Shown: in pieces, positions 37,629 through 47,248 of the stretch
Numbering within the stretch: the stretch's first letter is position 1
Layout: the number at the start of each line of letters is the position of its first letter
Assembly: GCA_018398585.1 (NCBI GenBank)
Contig: JAGTTD010000005.1
Coordinates: 7,309,355 to 7,373,354, forward strand
Length of the DNA: 64,000 bases
Source: Simmondsia chinensis
Taxonomy: Eukaryota; Streptophyta; Magnoliopsida; Caryophyllales; Simmondsiaceae
Direction: 5' to 3'
The notes under the pieces: generated by a model
What the model was told of the DNA's origin: nothing
Database searches by the model: none
The model's input: the letters and a program-made list of their open reading frames with translations, nothing else
Made by a program: the position numbers and the translations under genes

Positions 37629-37889
37629 TAGTCGTTCACAACAAATACAATAGCATCACCGGCTCATACGTCTAGTACTGCTCAGGACATATGGTAAATA
37701 AAAACCTGAGTTTCAACGTTCCAAAAAATTAGGCATAATTAATAACATCAGTAATTATACATACTCATCGTGACATAATTCAATTGCAGGAAACCGGCAC
37801 AGAGTGAGGAGTAAGCAAAATGAATGAAGACAATACAACAACATATATTATAACATATTATGTACTTTTTGGGTGTTGCAAACTTTGAC

Positions 37890-38043
37890 AGGTACTACTT
37901 TGAGAATTTTGTATTTTTCATTATACTATGGCAAGTTCGGCAGGAAAAAAAAAGGCTAGGGTTTTTTCAAGGAAAAAAATCACACATATAAAAATATATT
38001 AACCAATAAATACCTACCGTGCATCGCACGGGCACAAAATTGG
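37890..38043 (+). promoter_or_regulatory. 3' terminus of Helitron D with hairpin
   Basis: CCGTGCATCGCACGG forms a 6-bp stem with a 3-base loop, followed 10 bases later by TTGG and T. The preceding 130 bp (TTTTGTATTTTTCATTATAC, then ACCAATAAATACC) match the end of Helitron C. In Helitrons this hairpin and the CTRR end act as the transposition terminator; here CTAG has become TTGG. Confidence 0.7.
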
Positions 38044-39375
38044 TATATATATATTAGAGAGTTAGTTTGTCATTTGATTAATATTTTGACAAACTTGAAG
38101 TTATTTATTAACATTTTCTTAAAAATAGAGGAGTTCATTTGTCAAGTCTAGAGAGAAAAAGTAGAGAGAGAGAGGCTTTGGAATTCTAGGGAATCTGCTG
38201 TAGCGTGTGAGCTTGGGCTCCCCACCTTCTGGCGGCGCGTGCGGCATCATGCAGCGACGCTCTTCACATTTTGAGCTCATCATCCTCCCTAGATTCTTGT
38301 AGACTATGCATTTCATCATTTTTGTCCATGGTTTGAGGGTAAAACACAAGTGAGGGAGTTTGAAGGTGGTGTGGCTCATCTCCGTAGGATGCGTGATCTC
38401 TGTTCCAATATCTCATCCATATCTCATCTAGCAGTTTCTCCTTGCTTTGGCTTCCCCCTGCTAGTATTGTTTTCTCTCTCCTTCATGGGATTTCTCCTCT
38501 TGGTTCTTGCAATGCCCTCCCTCTTATGAGCAATTCATGGTATGATCCTATCACTAGATTTGCTCTCTGCTTCGTCAATTGCTGCTTTGGTTGACTTGTT
38601 TGCACTTGATTTGCGTTTACCAAGGTGTTCTTGATTGCACCCTGTTTCCGCTGGGACAAAGGAGCTCAATTCTTCCTTCTCATTGCTAAAGTCTTAAGAT
38701 CTGTTCTTCGATTTGAATCAATTGTGATTTGTATGTTGCTTTATTGGTTTTCTTTCAACAATTTGGCATTTGTTTTGGTGTTCTCGTGATGCTCTGTTTT
38801 GGGGCTCCTTGCTTCAGGCATACGAATTTGATGGGATTTCTTGATTAGATTGGTTATCTTGGACTTTGGTTGGATTAATTGATCTTGATTTGGTCTTCCT
38901 TAAGATTTTTGTTTGCCTCTTGGTTCTTGCTGATTTCTTTGCCTTCTTGGGTTTGCTGTATGGTGGTGGCCTAAGGTTGTAACTGGTGGTGGGTGGGGTC
39001 GCTTTGGTGGAGGTTGGTGGATTGTTTGGTGGTGGTAGTGTTTGTTAGGTGGCGGTTTGTGGCTTGCTTGGTTGTGGGTGGTGGTTTGAGGGTGGCGTGT
39101 GAGCGCACGTGTAGCTGGGTGGGGGTTAAGGGAGGTGTTTGGTGGTGGGTTTCGAGGTTGACGGTGGTTGGCGGTTGTCCTGGTGGTGGCTGGTAGTTGT
39201 TGGAGGAGTGCTGAGGTTGCTGGGGTGGTTGGGTGGTTGTTGGTTGTTAGGGGCAATTATTGGTTTTTGGGCCATTTGGTTTGAGTTTGTTGCTTCAAGT
39301 TGTTTGAAGATATTTTGTTTCAAGATATTTTTATTTGTTCTTCCTTCTTTGTTTGGTTACAACCGGGCTTATGGC
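38044..39375 (+). other. 5' leader of an ORF1-only LINE, GGT-rich, non-coding
   Basis: From about 38140 (GAGAGAGAGGCTTTGG) the sequence has the AG-rich start and T-rich leader often seen ahead of ORF1 in plant L1 elements. At 38940-39250 it is a low-complexity TGGTGG/GGTTGG tract that leaves open frames on both strands (Gly/Val- or Pro/Thr-rich). I do not accept these as genes. The 5' end of the LINE is not sharply defined. Confidence 0.4.
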
Positions 39376-41252
39376 TTCGAGCACTTCTTGACACTTGGAT
39401 GAACTAATTTCGGAATGGTTGGTTAATGATTTTTGGGATAAGAATTCAGGAGAGCCGTTCCTTTTGTGGTATGATCGTATTCACAAGCCGTTGGTTGGTG
39501 CCATCTCTTATGTTCCCCCAATATCGATAATGGTACAATTTTAACAACCGACTCTTAAGACGATGCCGCACCGGGTTTTGCTAAGTAGAGCTGTTGTCTT
39601 ACGGGCCGTTTCATTGGTGGCCCGGTTGCTTTCTCTTCTTGCTCCGCTATTGCCCATTCCTTTGGGACTTGATGGGCCTGGAGTGTGTCATCCCCTCTAA
39701 AGAGGGTTATTTCTTTCGATTTTGCTCTTTGATGATGCTGATAAGGTCCTCCAACACGGGCCTTGTCATATCAAGGGCCATTATTTGTCCCTTCATTGTT
39801 GGTTCATCGACGATCTCTCTTCTTGGGCCGAGCCTTCCTTACTTTCGGTTTGGATACAACTCCATGGGCTTGTGGCATCTTTAGGGACTGATAAAGCCCT
39901 CAGCTCCATCGCTAGTGGGGTTGGGAAACCCCTATCCATGGGCACTCCGACTCTAGATGGAACCATGACCCAATATGCCCGAGTTTGTGTGGAGCTTGGT
40001 GCTTATGAGCCTCCCCTGAATAGTTTGGTGATTGCTTTTGATGGTTTACATATTCCGATTTCCATAAAATATGAAGGTTTGCCTCCTATTTGCCAAATGC
40101 TCAGTTTTTGGTCATACATGTCATAGCCCGGACCTTCCTCCCCCCCTCCCCCCCCCCCCTTTGATATCATTGTCGGAAATAGGGTTCGCTGGCGGAACTG
40201 CCGGTGTAAGGCATTTGGGGCCACTGGATCACTGGCTCATGGACTAGGTGCGAATGGGCTGGGTACAGGTGGGTCGGTTGATGGGCCGGGTGCAAGGTAT
40301 GGACCCACACTTGAAGAGGAAGATGGGAAGACTAATGTCGTTGGGCTAGGCGGCCCACTTGATAAGGAAGTCAGGCCGTTCAAATAAGCGAGACTAGGCC
40401 CACCCCTGCTTTGGAGCTAGCTGCTGCAATGGGCCTTGCTAATGGGCCGATCTCTTATGAGGCCCAGCGCCACTTGCTAGGGGTGCGAGGCCCCCAGCTT
40501 GTCCTGGCCCGAGGGCCGTTGGGCCCCCTGGGTCAAGCCCGTCCGTTTGGGGCACTTTGCCCCTAACTTAAACGCCTCCCGGGCCTAAGCCAACCGTTGG
40601 GGGCGCGCTAACCCCAACTGATTTAGGCTCGGGTGGGATTGGACCACCTGGGTCCTCCCCTCAAGTTCAGGATTCGAGGGGATTTGCTTCCACTCCTGTG
40701 CAAGTTGCTTCCCCCTTGTCCTAGATTGATTCTGCCCTGGGTTCGACTAGGGCTGGTTTGGATCCTCTGGGTCTTTCGTCTTTATGGAGATCGTTTGCCT
40801 TTCGTTCTATATCTGATGTGGCTCCATCTCCCTCTACTAGGATTAATAAGTCTCTACACTATACTCTAAACTACGAAGCTAGCATTTTGAGTATTGCTTC
40901 AAGGGGCCGGACTTCTGATGCGGATAGTTCGATGGTTTCTTCTTCTGCTTCGATTGATTGTTCTCAGCCAACTGCTTCTGTTGGTGCTGTTTATTCAGGA
41001 TGGACTACTGTCACTTCTTCCTCTCGTCGCTCGCGCTGTGCTGAGCGTCGGATGATTCAAGTAGCCTCTAAAGCTATTGCTGCTGCCGCTGTGGGGGCAA
41101 CTCCTCTTTTCTACGTAGAATTTCACTTTTGTTTGGGCTTTTTGCTTTGTTTTGCTATTTTGGCTTTGTTGTTTCTTGCTTTATCCAGCCTGACCTGTGG
41201 GCTTTCGGACTTGTTAGAGGGATACATTTGTACTTCTTTTTCTTTTCAATAA
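39376..41252 (+). pseudogene. LINE ORF1-like protein, DUF4283 and zinc knuckle
   Basis: ORF1 proteins of plant L1 elements bind the element RNA. A start-like ATGGCTTCGAGC lies at about 39371, followed by stops. From 39722 a clean segment reads LFDDADKVLQHGPCHIKGHYL, WAEPSLLSVWIQLHGL, GVGKPLSMGTPTLDG, QYARVCVELGAYEPP and YEGLPPIC, the DUF4283 pattern followed by the zinc-knuckle region. The knuckle (C-S-V-F-G-H-T-C) is recovered only after a one-base shift at about 40097. A C run (about 40139-40160) and several stops follow, then a Ser-rich C-terminus (40758-41252). No ORF2, endonuclease or RT follows: the T-rich 3' end comes directly after ORF1. Confidence 0.65.
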
Positions 41253-41526
41253 GTATTACGCTTACCTACCAAAAAATTTTTTCTTAAGAACATAACTCGT
41301 ATTCAAGACTGCTGCTTATATAGTTTATAATTTTTGACATCAAATTTGCATAAATTTATCCAATCAGTTTGCGGACGTTGTTTAATTTTTGACCTTGAAC
41401 TTGCACAAATTTATCCGATCAATCTAGTAGTTTCCTTTTTCCATTATAACATTTATTTTTTTTGTAAGTTGTATTTTATATTTCATATGCCGAAAAAATA
41501 AAATTTTAAGTATTATTAAATTGATA

Positions 41527-41745
41527 ATATTGTCACCGAATCTCATTAGAACTCCGAAGTTAAGCGTGCTTGGGCGAGAGCAGTACCAGGATGTGTGACG
41601 TCCTGGGAAGTCCTCACCCTCAGGTTAGGGACACTCGGAAACAACCTCTCTTCAGGGGTAATACCTTGAAGGGGAAGGCTGCGTACATTCGCCCCTCAGA
41701 CCTTGCTTAGGCGGAAGTCCTTGGGATATTGGGTATATTACTTTT
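41527..41745 (+). mobile_element. Chimeric retroposon: 5S rRNA head fused to SINE body
   Basis: The first 85 bases match 5S rRNA (next entry). From about 41621 the sequence continues with the SINE body (GGGACACTCGGAAACAACC, CTTGAAGGGGAAGGCTGCG, then TACATTCGCCC). Flanks ATTAAATTGATA (41515-41526) and ATTAAATTGGTA (41746-41757) form a 12-bp direct repeat with one mismatch, as expected for a target duplication of the whole chimera. The 5S part retains the internal pol III control region, which could supply a promoter. SINEs with 5S-derived heads form a known class in animals. The (TTG)n tail is reduced here. Confidence 0.6.
41533..41614 (+). rRNA. 5S rRNA-derived segment (5'-truncated)
   Basis: The segment from CACCGAATCTCATTAGAACT through CCGAAGTTAAGCGTGCTTGG, GCGAGAGCAGTACCAGG and GTCCTGGGAAGTCCT follows plant 5S rRNA from about nucleotide 28 to 107 with a few changes. 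The first 27 and last 10-15 nucleotides are missing. It is a single isolated copy, not a 5S array, and it leads straight into SINE sequence, so it is a retroposon part rather than a functional gene. Confidence 0.85.
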
Positions 41746-41757
41746 ATTAAATTGGTA

Positions 41758-42481
41758 GTGCTTTTGAATCTTTTTAAACTATAAATACATTATGATTCCT
41801 AGGGAGAGGATCCCATGCGGTGGATCCTCTCTGTCTGTCCACTCCCTCTCACATCCTCCATAATTCCTATTATCACATATCATCAGGTATAGTTGTTATT
41901 CGTGCCTTTAGTATATAAAAGTTATCGATGGTTGTCTAATTCTTTTATTACAATATGTAGAATTGTGACGCATTTTAATTTTTTTATATACATAAAAGAG
42001 TGGGACTTTCATACAAAAGGTCACGCCACCATTGTTGTGCACATCGGATCTCTTAAATGACTCAACCCAATCCGGTACAACAAAGTGGTTTCTAGCCAGA
42101 GACCTGACTCTTTACACTTGAAATCATTTTGACCCATTTTTAGGATGGATCTAGCCTTGTCCAAATGCGTACATACTATGGTGCAAATTGAAGATTGAAA
42201 TATTGTTGTAAGGCAAATACTTTTAACATGTTCTCGAAAGTGACAAAATTAAAACTTAACTTCACCAAATTTTAAATTCTAAATTTTTAAGTAATGTCTT
42301 TTAAATTGAAATCTGGGCAAGTGAAAATTGTTTGTAATTAGCTTAAGACCTTAGTCCAGTATTATTTTCAACTTGAGCTTCTCCAACACACTGGCATGAA
42401 AAAGCGATCAACATTTGTGGGGAAAAATATCAAAAAATAAAATATATGTACAAAAGATTCGAACCCACAGCAATGAGATAT
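41758..42481. other. AT-rich spacer before the Gypsy element
   Basis: No gene seen. A GATTCGAACCCACAGCAAT phrase at about 42457 resembles the B-box/T-arm side of a tRNA on the minus strand, but no tRNA can be built around it. The stretch ends with the CTAAC target site of the LTR retrotransposon. Confidence 0.45.
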
Positions 42482-42486
42482 CTAAC

Positions 42487-43198
42487 TGTTTATGGAGTTT
42501 TTGGTTGGGTTCTTGAGGGTAGAACTAAGCTCAAGTTCCTTATCCTTTTAATGAGGTATCTCCCTCTATTTATAGGGGATATAGGCGTGCGTATGAAGTA
42601 ATCGAGGGGGTACCGCCTGGTTGCCACAGACAAGAGGAGTATTGGTGCTTTCTAGACATGATGTCACTGGGGTGGGGATATCAAAGGGGGCGGTAATGGC
42701 CCATGGGCTTCGTACTACCCGGGAGTAGTTAGAAAGGGGGCGGTATTGACCCCTGGATCCTATACCGCCCGGGGGTAGTTATGCAGGGAGGCGGTAGTGA
42801 CCCTTGGACCCCGTACCGCCCGGGGATAGTTATGCAGGGAGGCGGTAGTGACCCATGGACCCCATACCGCCCGGGGATAGTTATGAAGGGGGCGGTATTG
42901 ACCCCTGGACATATTACCGCTTGGGGGTAGTTATGCAGGGAGGCGGTAGTGACCCCTGGACCCCGTACTGCCCGGGGATAGTTATGAAGGGGGGCGGTAG
43001 TGACCCTTGGACCCCGTACCGCCCAGGGATAGTTATGAAGGGGGCGGTATTGACCCCAGGACATATTACTACCTGGGTGTAATTAGGAAGGGGGGCGGTA
43101 TTGACCCCTGGACATGTTACCGCCCGTGGGTAACTAGAAAGGGGGGTGGTATTGACCCTGGACCCCGTACCGCCTAGGTGTAGTTGTTATATTCATCA
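42487..43198 (-). repeat. 3' LTR (712 bp)
   Basis: Starts TGTTTATGG and ends TTCATCA on the plus strand. On the minus (element) strand U3 is long and holds about eight 52-bp tandem units (42720-43170). A TATAAATAG box (42568-42574) then lies about 80 bp from the LTR end, so R and U5 are short. It pairs with 55279-55962. Confidence 0.92.
42720..43170 (-). repeat. 52-bp GC-rich tandem array inside the LTR
   Basis: Units of about 52 bp contain GGCGGTAGTGACCC, CTGGACCCCGTACCGCCC and GGGGATAGTTATG; successive GGCGGTA words lie 52 bp apart (42789, 42841). The same array occurs in the other LTR. It occupies most of U3, upstream of the TATA box, where enhancers normally sit. The long open frames across it on both strands come from repetition and are not genes. 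Confidence 0.85.
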
Positions 43199-43215
43199 GT
43201 TAGCCCCCCACTTTG
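43199..43215 (-). promoter_or_regulatory. Polypurine tract
   Basis: On the minus strand AAAGTGGGGGGCTAAC immediately precedes the 3' LTR. A purine-rich tract here primes plus-strand DNA synthesis in LTR retrotransposons. The G6 core fits that role, although CTAAC is not pure purine. Confidence 0.6.
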
Positions 43216-43243
43216 AGGTCAAAGTTTCTTTGCCCTCAAAGTG

Positions 43244-43250
43244 TATAAAT
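43244..43250 (+). promoter_or_regulatory. TATA box ahead of the captured F-box gene
   Basis: GTGTATAAATACC lies 73-79 bases before the F-box ATG (43323), with a TC-rich leader (TTTTTTCTCTACAATTCTC) between. Just upstream is an inverted pair CTTTGAGG / CCTCAAAG (43211-43241). This is a plausible plus-strand promoter running opposite to the retrotransposon's own transcription. Confidence 0.55.
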
Positions 43251-43322
43251 ACCACTCCATAATCTCGCCACCTGGGTAATTTTTTCTCTACAATTCTCTC
43301 ATCAATATTTTAGGATTTGGTC

Positions 43323-44473
43323 ATGAAGGATGTTACTCGTGAGATGTTAGCTTGGCTTCCTGCCAAATCTCTTCTAAGATTTTCTTGTGTATCCTCTTGG
43401 TTCTATGGTTTGCTCAAAGATTATGACTTTGTCAAAAAACAATCTTTTCGTGCGCTTGACCGTGGTGCTGATGGGGTTCTGCTGCAGCCAGAAAGCGAGT
43501 TTTCTCGTGACAGCCTGGGGGTATTTTCATCTGCCGGGGATTTTTCTCCGGTCATGCCGCCGGAAGTAATGGAGGTGTTGATAGATAATGTTAGAGTTCT
43601 CGGTGCTCAGGGGGCTTAATACTGTATCGAGGTTATAATCTTTCAAAGTTGTTTGTATGTAATCCTGCCTTGGGCATGCGTCAGCCGGTACCGTTGCCTG
43701 AAGGTATTTTGATGAACTGTTTGGACGTTCCCTTGAACTTAGTGTTTGGATGTTTTGACTCCATCCTTCAGTTCGGTTTCTATCTTTTCCTCATGGTAAT
43801 AGACTTATCCTACCCTTGTTACGGCTTTTGGCCTAATGAGTATCAAGTGTATTTTTGGCAAGGTGACTGGAATTTCTGGGGAAGTCTTAACATGGGTCCC
43901 CGAAACGTTTTTCTCATGGATCACGTCTGCTTGCATGGGGAGCTTTTCTTTTTGTCCGACTGGGGCCACTATATTGACGGTACTAACAACCGTCCCTATA
44001 TAGTTCGCTGGAATACTAAGACAGGGGTTTCTTATAATATGACACTTCCAGACGTAATTTGGGATAACCTATCAACGTGCTGGGAGGCGAAGGTCTCAAA
44101 GTGGTGGAACGTGATAACAGGACCCCCTTCCCCGTGCCTAATCACACTCCGAAGTCCGGTGTTCGCCATCTGGACTTTAACCAACATGGAGGATCCTTCC
44201 CCTTGGGCAAGGCGGGATCAGCTATTCATTCGGCTACTGTGGTCCGGGGGTAGATGGGACCCGGCTATCACAAGCTTTACCGTATCAAAAGAACACTTAA
44301 CGTTCACATCACATAATCAGGTGTTTCGGTGTTCGCTTCATGGTGATCTCCGTGGCCGTATAGTTTTCTTAGGACATTACCGGGGGGAGTTTCACACTCG
44401 GCTGTTTCCATATTCGGGCTCTTTGTTTCGTTGTGGGAATGATCCCATGGTACCTCACTCCGCGTTTGAGTAG
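43323..44473 (+). pseudogene. F-box protein with F-box-associated domain, one frameshift
   Basis: F-box proteins select substrates for SCF ubiquitin ligases. From the ATG at 43323 the frame gives a degenerate F-box (LAWLPAKSLLRFSCVSSWFY, then LLKDYDFVKKQ). After a frameshift near 43600 the other frame gives GGLILYRGYNLSKLFVCNPA and LGMRQPVPLP, the start of an FBA repeat region. It continues to a TAG at 44471-44473 (for example YIVRWNTKTG and FRCSLHGDLRGRIVFLGHYR). Total length is about 380 residues, normal for the family. It lies inside the Gypsy element between polypurine tract and integrase, antisense to gag-pol, with its own TATA box. It looks like a captured host gene with a single lesion; a sequencing error at the GGGGG run (43609-43614) is possible. 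Confidence 0.75.
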
Positions 44474-44669
44474 ATTGTAATAAGTGTAGGAGGATACTTT
44501 AAATCTTTACTGCACATTACTTTTGGCGATGTAGTTGTATTATCGGAAACTTGATGTAATGAAATTTTGTTGTAGTATATATGAATACTCTTGTTATATA
44601 TATATATGTTTTAAAACTTTATCTATATCCCTGTCAAGGTTTGCTACTTTGTTGTGCCTGCTTATATTT
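44474..44669 (+). other. 3' flank of the captured gene
   Basis: An AT-rich segment (ATGTAATGAAATTTTGTTGTAG, in pieces) follows the F-box stop and looks like a plant 3' UTR with near-upstream poly-A-type sequence. It then passes into the 92-bp array. No other feature is seen. Confidence 0.35.
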
Positions 44670-45420
44670 GTGTGAGCTTATTACCGGCCCTATGCTAGCT
44701 GAGATGCAAACAACCGCCCCGGTGTTAGATGGGGCACACAGCTGCGGGCTCCCAAACTGGTGAGAGTTTACCGCCTGTCCCTGATGTTAAGTGGGACATA
44801 CACAACCACCCTGGTGTTAGATGGGGCACACAACCGCGGGCTCTCAAGCTGGTGAGAGTTTACTGCCTGTCCCTGTTGTTAGGTGGGACATACACAACCA
44901 CCCCGGTGTTAGATGGGGTACACAACCGTGGGCTCTCAAGCTGGTGAGAGTTTACCGCCTATCCCTGATGCCAGGTGGGACATGCATAACCGCCCCGGTG
45001 GTAGATGGGCCGCACAACTGCGGGCTCTCAAGCTGGTGAGAGTTTACCACCCGTCCTTGATGTTAGGTTGGACATGCACAACCGCCCTGGTGTTAGATGG
45101 GGCACACAACCGCGGGCTCTCAAGCTGGTGAGAGTTTACCGCTTGTCCCTGATGTTAGGTGGGACATACACAACCGCCCCGGTGTTAGATGGGGCACACA
45201 ACCGTGGGCTCTCAAGCTGGTGAGAGTTTACCGCCCATCCCTGATGTTAGGTGGGACATGCACAACTGCCCCAGTGTTAGATGGGGCACACAACCACGGG
45301 CTCTCAAGCTGGTGAGAGTTTATCGCCCGTCCCTAATATTAGGTGGGACATGCACAACCGCCTCGGTGTTAGATGGGGCACACAACCACGGGCTCTCATT
45401 GTTAAAGGAACTTATAACAC
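44670..45420 (+). repeat. 92-bp tandem array, about 8 copies
   Basis: GATGGGGCACACAACCGCGG recurs every 92 bp (44729, 44821, 44913, 45005, 45097, 45189, 45281, 45373). Each unit holds the hairpin CTCTCA-AGCTGG-TGAGAG, followed by TTTACCGCC. Because 92 is not divisible by 3, staggered 72-codon frames appear at each unit; they end at the TGA within the hairpin and are not genes. The array lies in the 3' region of the Tat element, where variable tandem repeats are known to arise in this clade. Confidence 0.9.
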
Positions 45421-46612
45421 CGTGGGCTTTCACGTTACGTGAAACCTAACCGCCTGTGATCCTTCACATTAGGTGAAGGATAACTGCTTGACGGTTTCTT
45501 GCTCCTTTTCTTCAACTTGAGCAAGAAACCCCAAGCCCCCATTGCTAAAGGGACTAAAAATACCGTGGGCTTCCACATTAGGTGAAAGCCAACCGCCTGC
45601 GGTCCTTCACATTAGGTGAAGGATAACCGTCCAACCATTTCTTGCTCCCTTTCCTTAACCTGAGCAAGAAAAACCAAGCCCCCATTGTTAAAGGGACTTA
45701 GAATACCGTGGGCTTCCACATTAGGTGAAAGCCAACCGCCTGCGGTCCTTCACATTAGGTGAAGGATAACCGCCTGACGGTTTCTTGCTCCTTTTCTTCA
45801 ACTTAAGCAAGAAACCCCAAGCCCCCATTGTGAAAGAGACTTAGAATACCGTGGGCTTCCACATTAGGTGAAAGCCAACTGCCTGCGGTCCTTCACATTA
45901 GGTGAAGGATAACCGCCGAACCATTTCTTGCTCCCTTTCCTTAACCTGAGCATGAAAAACCAAGCCCCCATTGTTAAAGGGACTTAGAATACCGTGGGCT
46001 TCCACATTAGGTGAAAGCCAACCGCCTGCGGTCCTTCACATTAGGTGAAGGATAACCGCCCAACCATTTCTTGCTCCCTTTCCTTAACCTGAGCAAGAAA
46101 AACCAAGCCCCCATTGTTAAAGGGACTTAGAATACCGTGGGCTTCCATATTAGGTGAAAGCCAACCGCCTGCGGTCTTTCACATTAGGTGAAGGATAACT
46201 GCCCAACCATTTCTTGCTCCCTTTCCTTAACCTGAGCAAGAAAAACCAAGCCCCCATTGTTAAAGGGACTTAGAATATCGTGGGCTTCCACATTAGGTTC
46301 ACATCAGGTGAAGGATAACCGCCCAACCATTTCTTGCTCCCTTTCCTTAACTTGAGCAAGAAAAACCAAGCCCTCATTGTTAAAGGGACTTAGAATACCG
46401 TGGGCTTCCGCATTAGGTGAAAGTCAATTGCCTGCGGTCCTTCACATTAGGTGAAGGATAACCGCCCAACCATTTCTTGCTCCCTTTCCTTAACCTGAGC
46501 AAGAAAAACCAAGCCCCTATTGTTAAAGGGACTTAGAATACCGTGGGCTTCCACATTGGGTGAAAGCCAACCGCCTGCGGTCCTTCACATTAGGTGAAGG
46601 ATAACCACCCAA
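45421..46612 (+). repeat. 143-bp tandem array, about 8 copies, three hairpins per unit
   Basis: ACCGTGGGCTTCCACATTAG recurs at about 45563, 45706, 45849, 45992, 46135 and 46276, then after a shortened unit at 46397 and 46540. Each unit contains the inversions TCCTTCAC-ATTAG-GTGAAGGA, CTTTCAC/GTGAAAG-type, and TTCTTGCTC...GAGCAAGAA (10-bp stem). The GGGCT-hairpin-ACCGCC frame is shared with the 92-bp unit next to it, so the two arrays seem related. No protein is encoded. Confidence 0.88.
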
Positions 46613-47248
46613 CCAGTACCCACGAGACCCAAGGGCCTGTGCCACGTGGTGATTTTCTCTCTCCTCTTGCCCTTTTCGATTTCTTTTCGTATAAAATCCC
46701 TCAAAAGCCCTAATTTCTCCATTTCTCATTTTTCTCTGCAAAATTTCGCCCTTATTTCTGCATTTCTCCCTCTAATTTTCTTTCGTCCTTCACCTTCACT
46801 TATTTTGGTGATGATTAAAAGGTATTTGCTCGTTTTCTTACTATTTTCTAAACGCTTTCTGGGTTTTTTCCTCTTTTTGTTTTTGCCGTTCGTTTGACAG
46901 TGGGTTTTCTTTTTGGGACTTCCATGGTGGAACCCAAGGTTCCCATGTTGGAAGTTGAGGTTCCCATGGAAGAGCTCGATGAAAGCATCGAGCTGGATCC
47001 CCAGCTCATAGACGATCTTACCGCGATTTTAGCCGGATGTCTTGCCGTTTGCCCTAGGGAGGCGGGGGTGTTTTTTGACCAGGGATTTTCCCCTTCTGTG
47101 TGTTGGCCTGGTCCTGAGACTGCGTTGTCTTCACCTGATACCAACGCCCCCGCCCTACCAATGGGAAATTCTGGTGGGACTTCTACTTTTTCTCAGGGTA
47201 AGATCCCTTTCTAACGTTTCTTTATTTTTATTTTTTTGAACTAGTTAA
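46613..47248 (+). promoter_or_regulatory. Leader of the antisense gene
   Basis: A TC-rich stretch (TTTTCTCTCTCCTCTTGCCC at 46651, followed by more pyrimidine-rich sequence) resembles a plant 5' leader. A frame from 46924 (MVEPKVPMLEVEVP) reaches a donor-like CAGG|GTAAGA at 47198. Splicing to CTAG at 47244 would not keep frame with the next ATG (47249), so this upstream frame may be leader, or the junction has decayed. No clear TATA box was found. Confidence 0.4.

Larger units (their letters stand above)
22631..38043 (+). mobile_element. Autonomous-type Helitron D (about 15.4 kb), decayed
   Basis: Begins right after the CTAG of Helitron C (TACTATAATATTATAGTGAA then GTTTCACCCCCC) and ends with CCGTGCATCGCACGG, GCACAAAATTGG and T. 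All coding modules are on the plus strand: N-terminal exons (28.4-30.9 kb), Rep-helicase (31.1-35.4 kb) and an RPA70-like gene (35.7-37.6 kb), the set expected for a plant Helitron. The terminal TTGG differs from CTAG in two bases and the initial TC is not preserved. With many stops in the frames, this copy is inactive. The 5' third is non-coding and internally repetitive, and carries a nested LTR-like insertion (26236-26839). Confidence 0.75.

Noticed and set aside
38900..39402. Gly/Val-rich plus-strand and Pro/Thr-rich minus-strand frames
   Set aside because: Low-complexity TGGTGG tract ahead of the LINE ORF1; frames are open on both strands because of composition.
42457..42490. tRNA-like GATTCGAACCCACAGCAAT phrase
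   Set aside because: Only a B-box-like piece; no acceptor, D or anticodon arm can be paired, and the Gypsy element follows at once.
42729..43082. Open frames of 75-111 codons with repeated YRPLHNYP/PGRYG peptides in the LTRs (also 55503-55932)
   Set aside because: They are translations of the 52-bp LTR repeats, open on both strands and in several frames, and show no coding signature.
44729..45449. Six overlapping 72-codon frames (MGHTTAGSQAGESL...)
   Set aside because: Each is the same 92-bp tandem unit read in a rotating frame; the stop is fixed within the hairpin. Not genes.
45421..46612. CRISPR-like look of regularly spaced palindromic repeats
   Set aside because: Plant nuclear context, repeats contiguous with no unique spacers, no cas genes; it is a tandem array in a retrotransposon.
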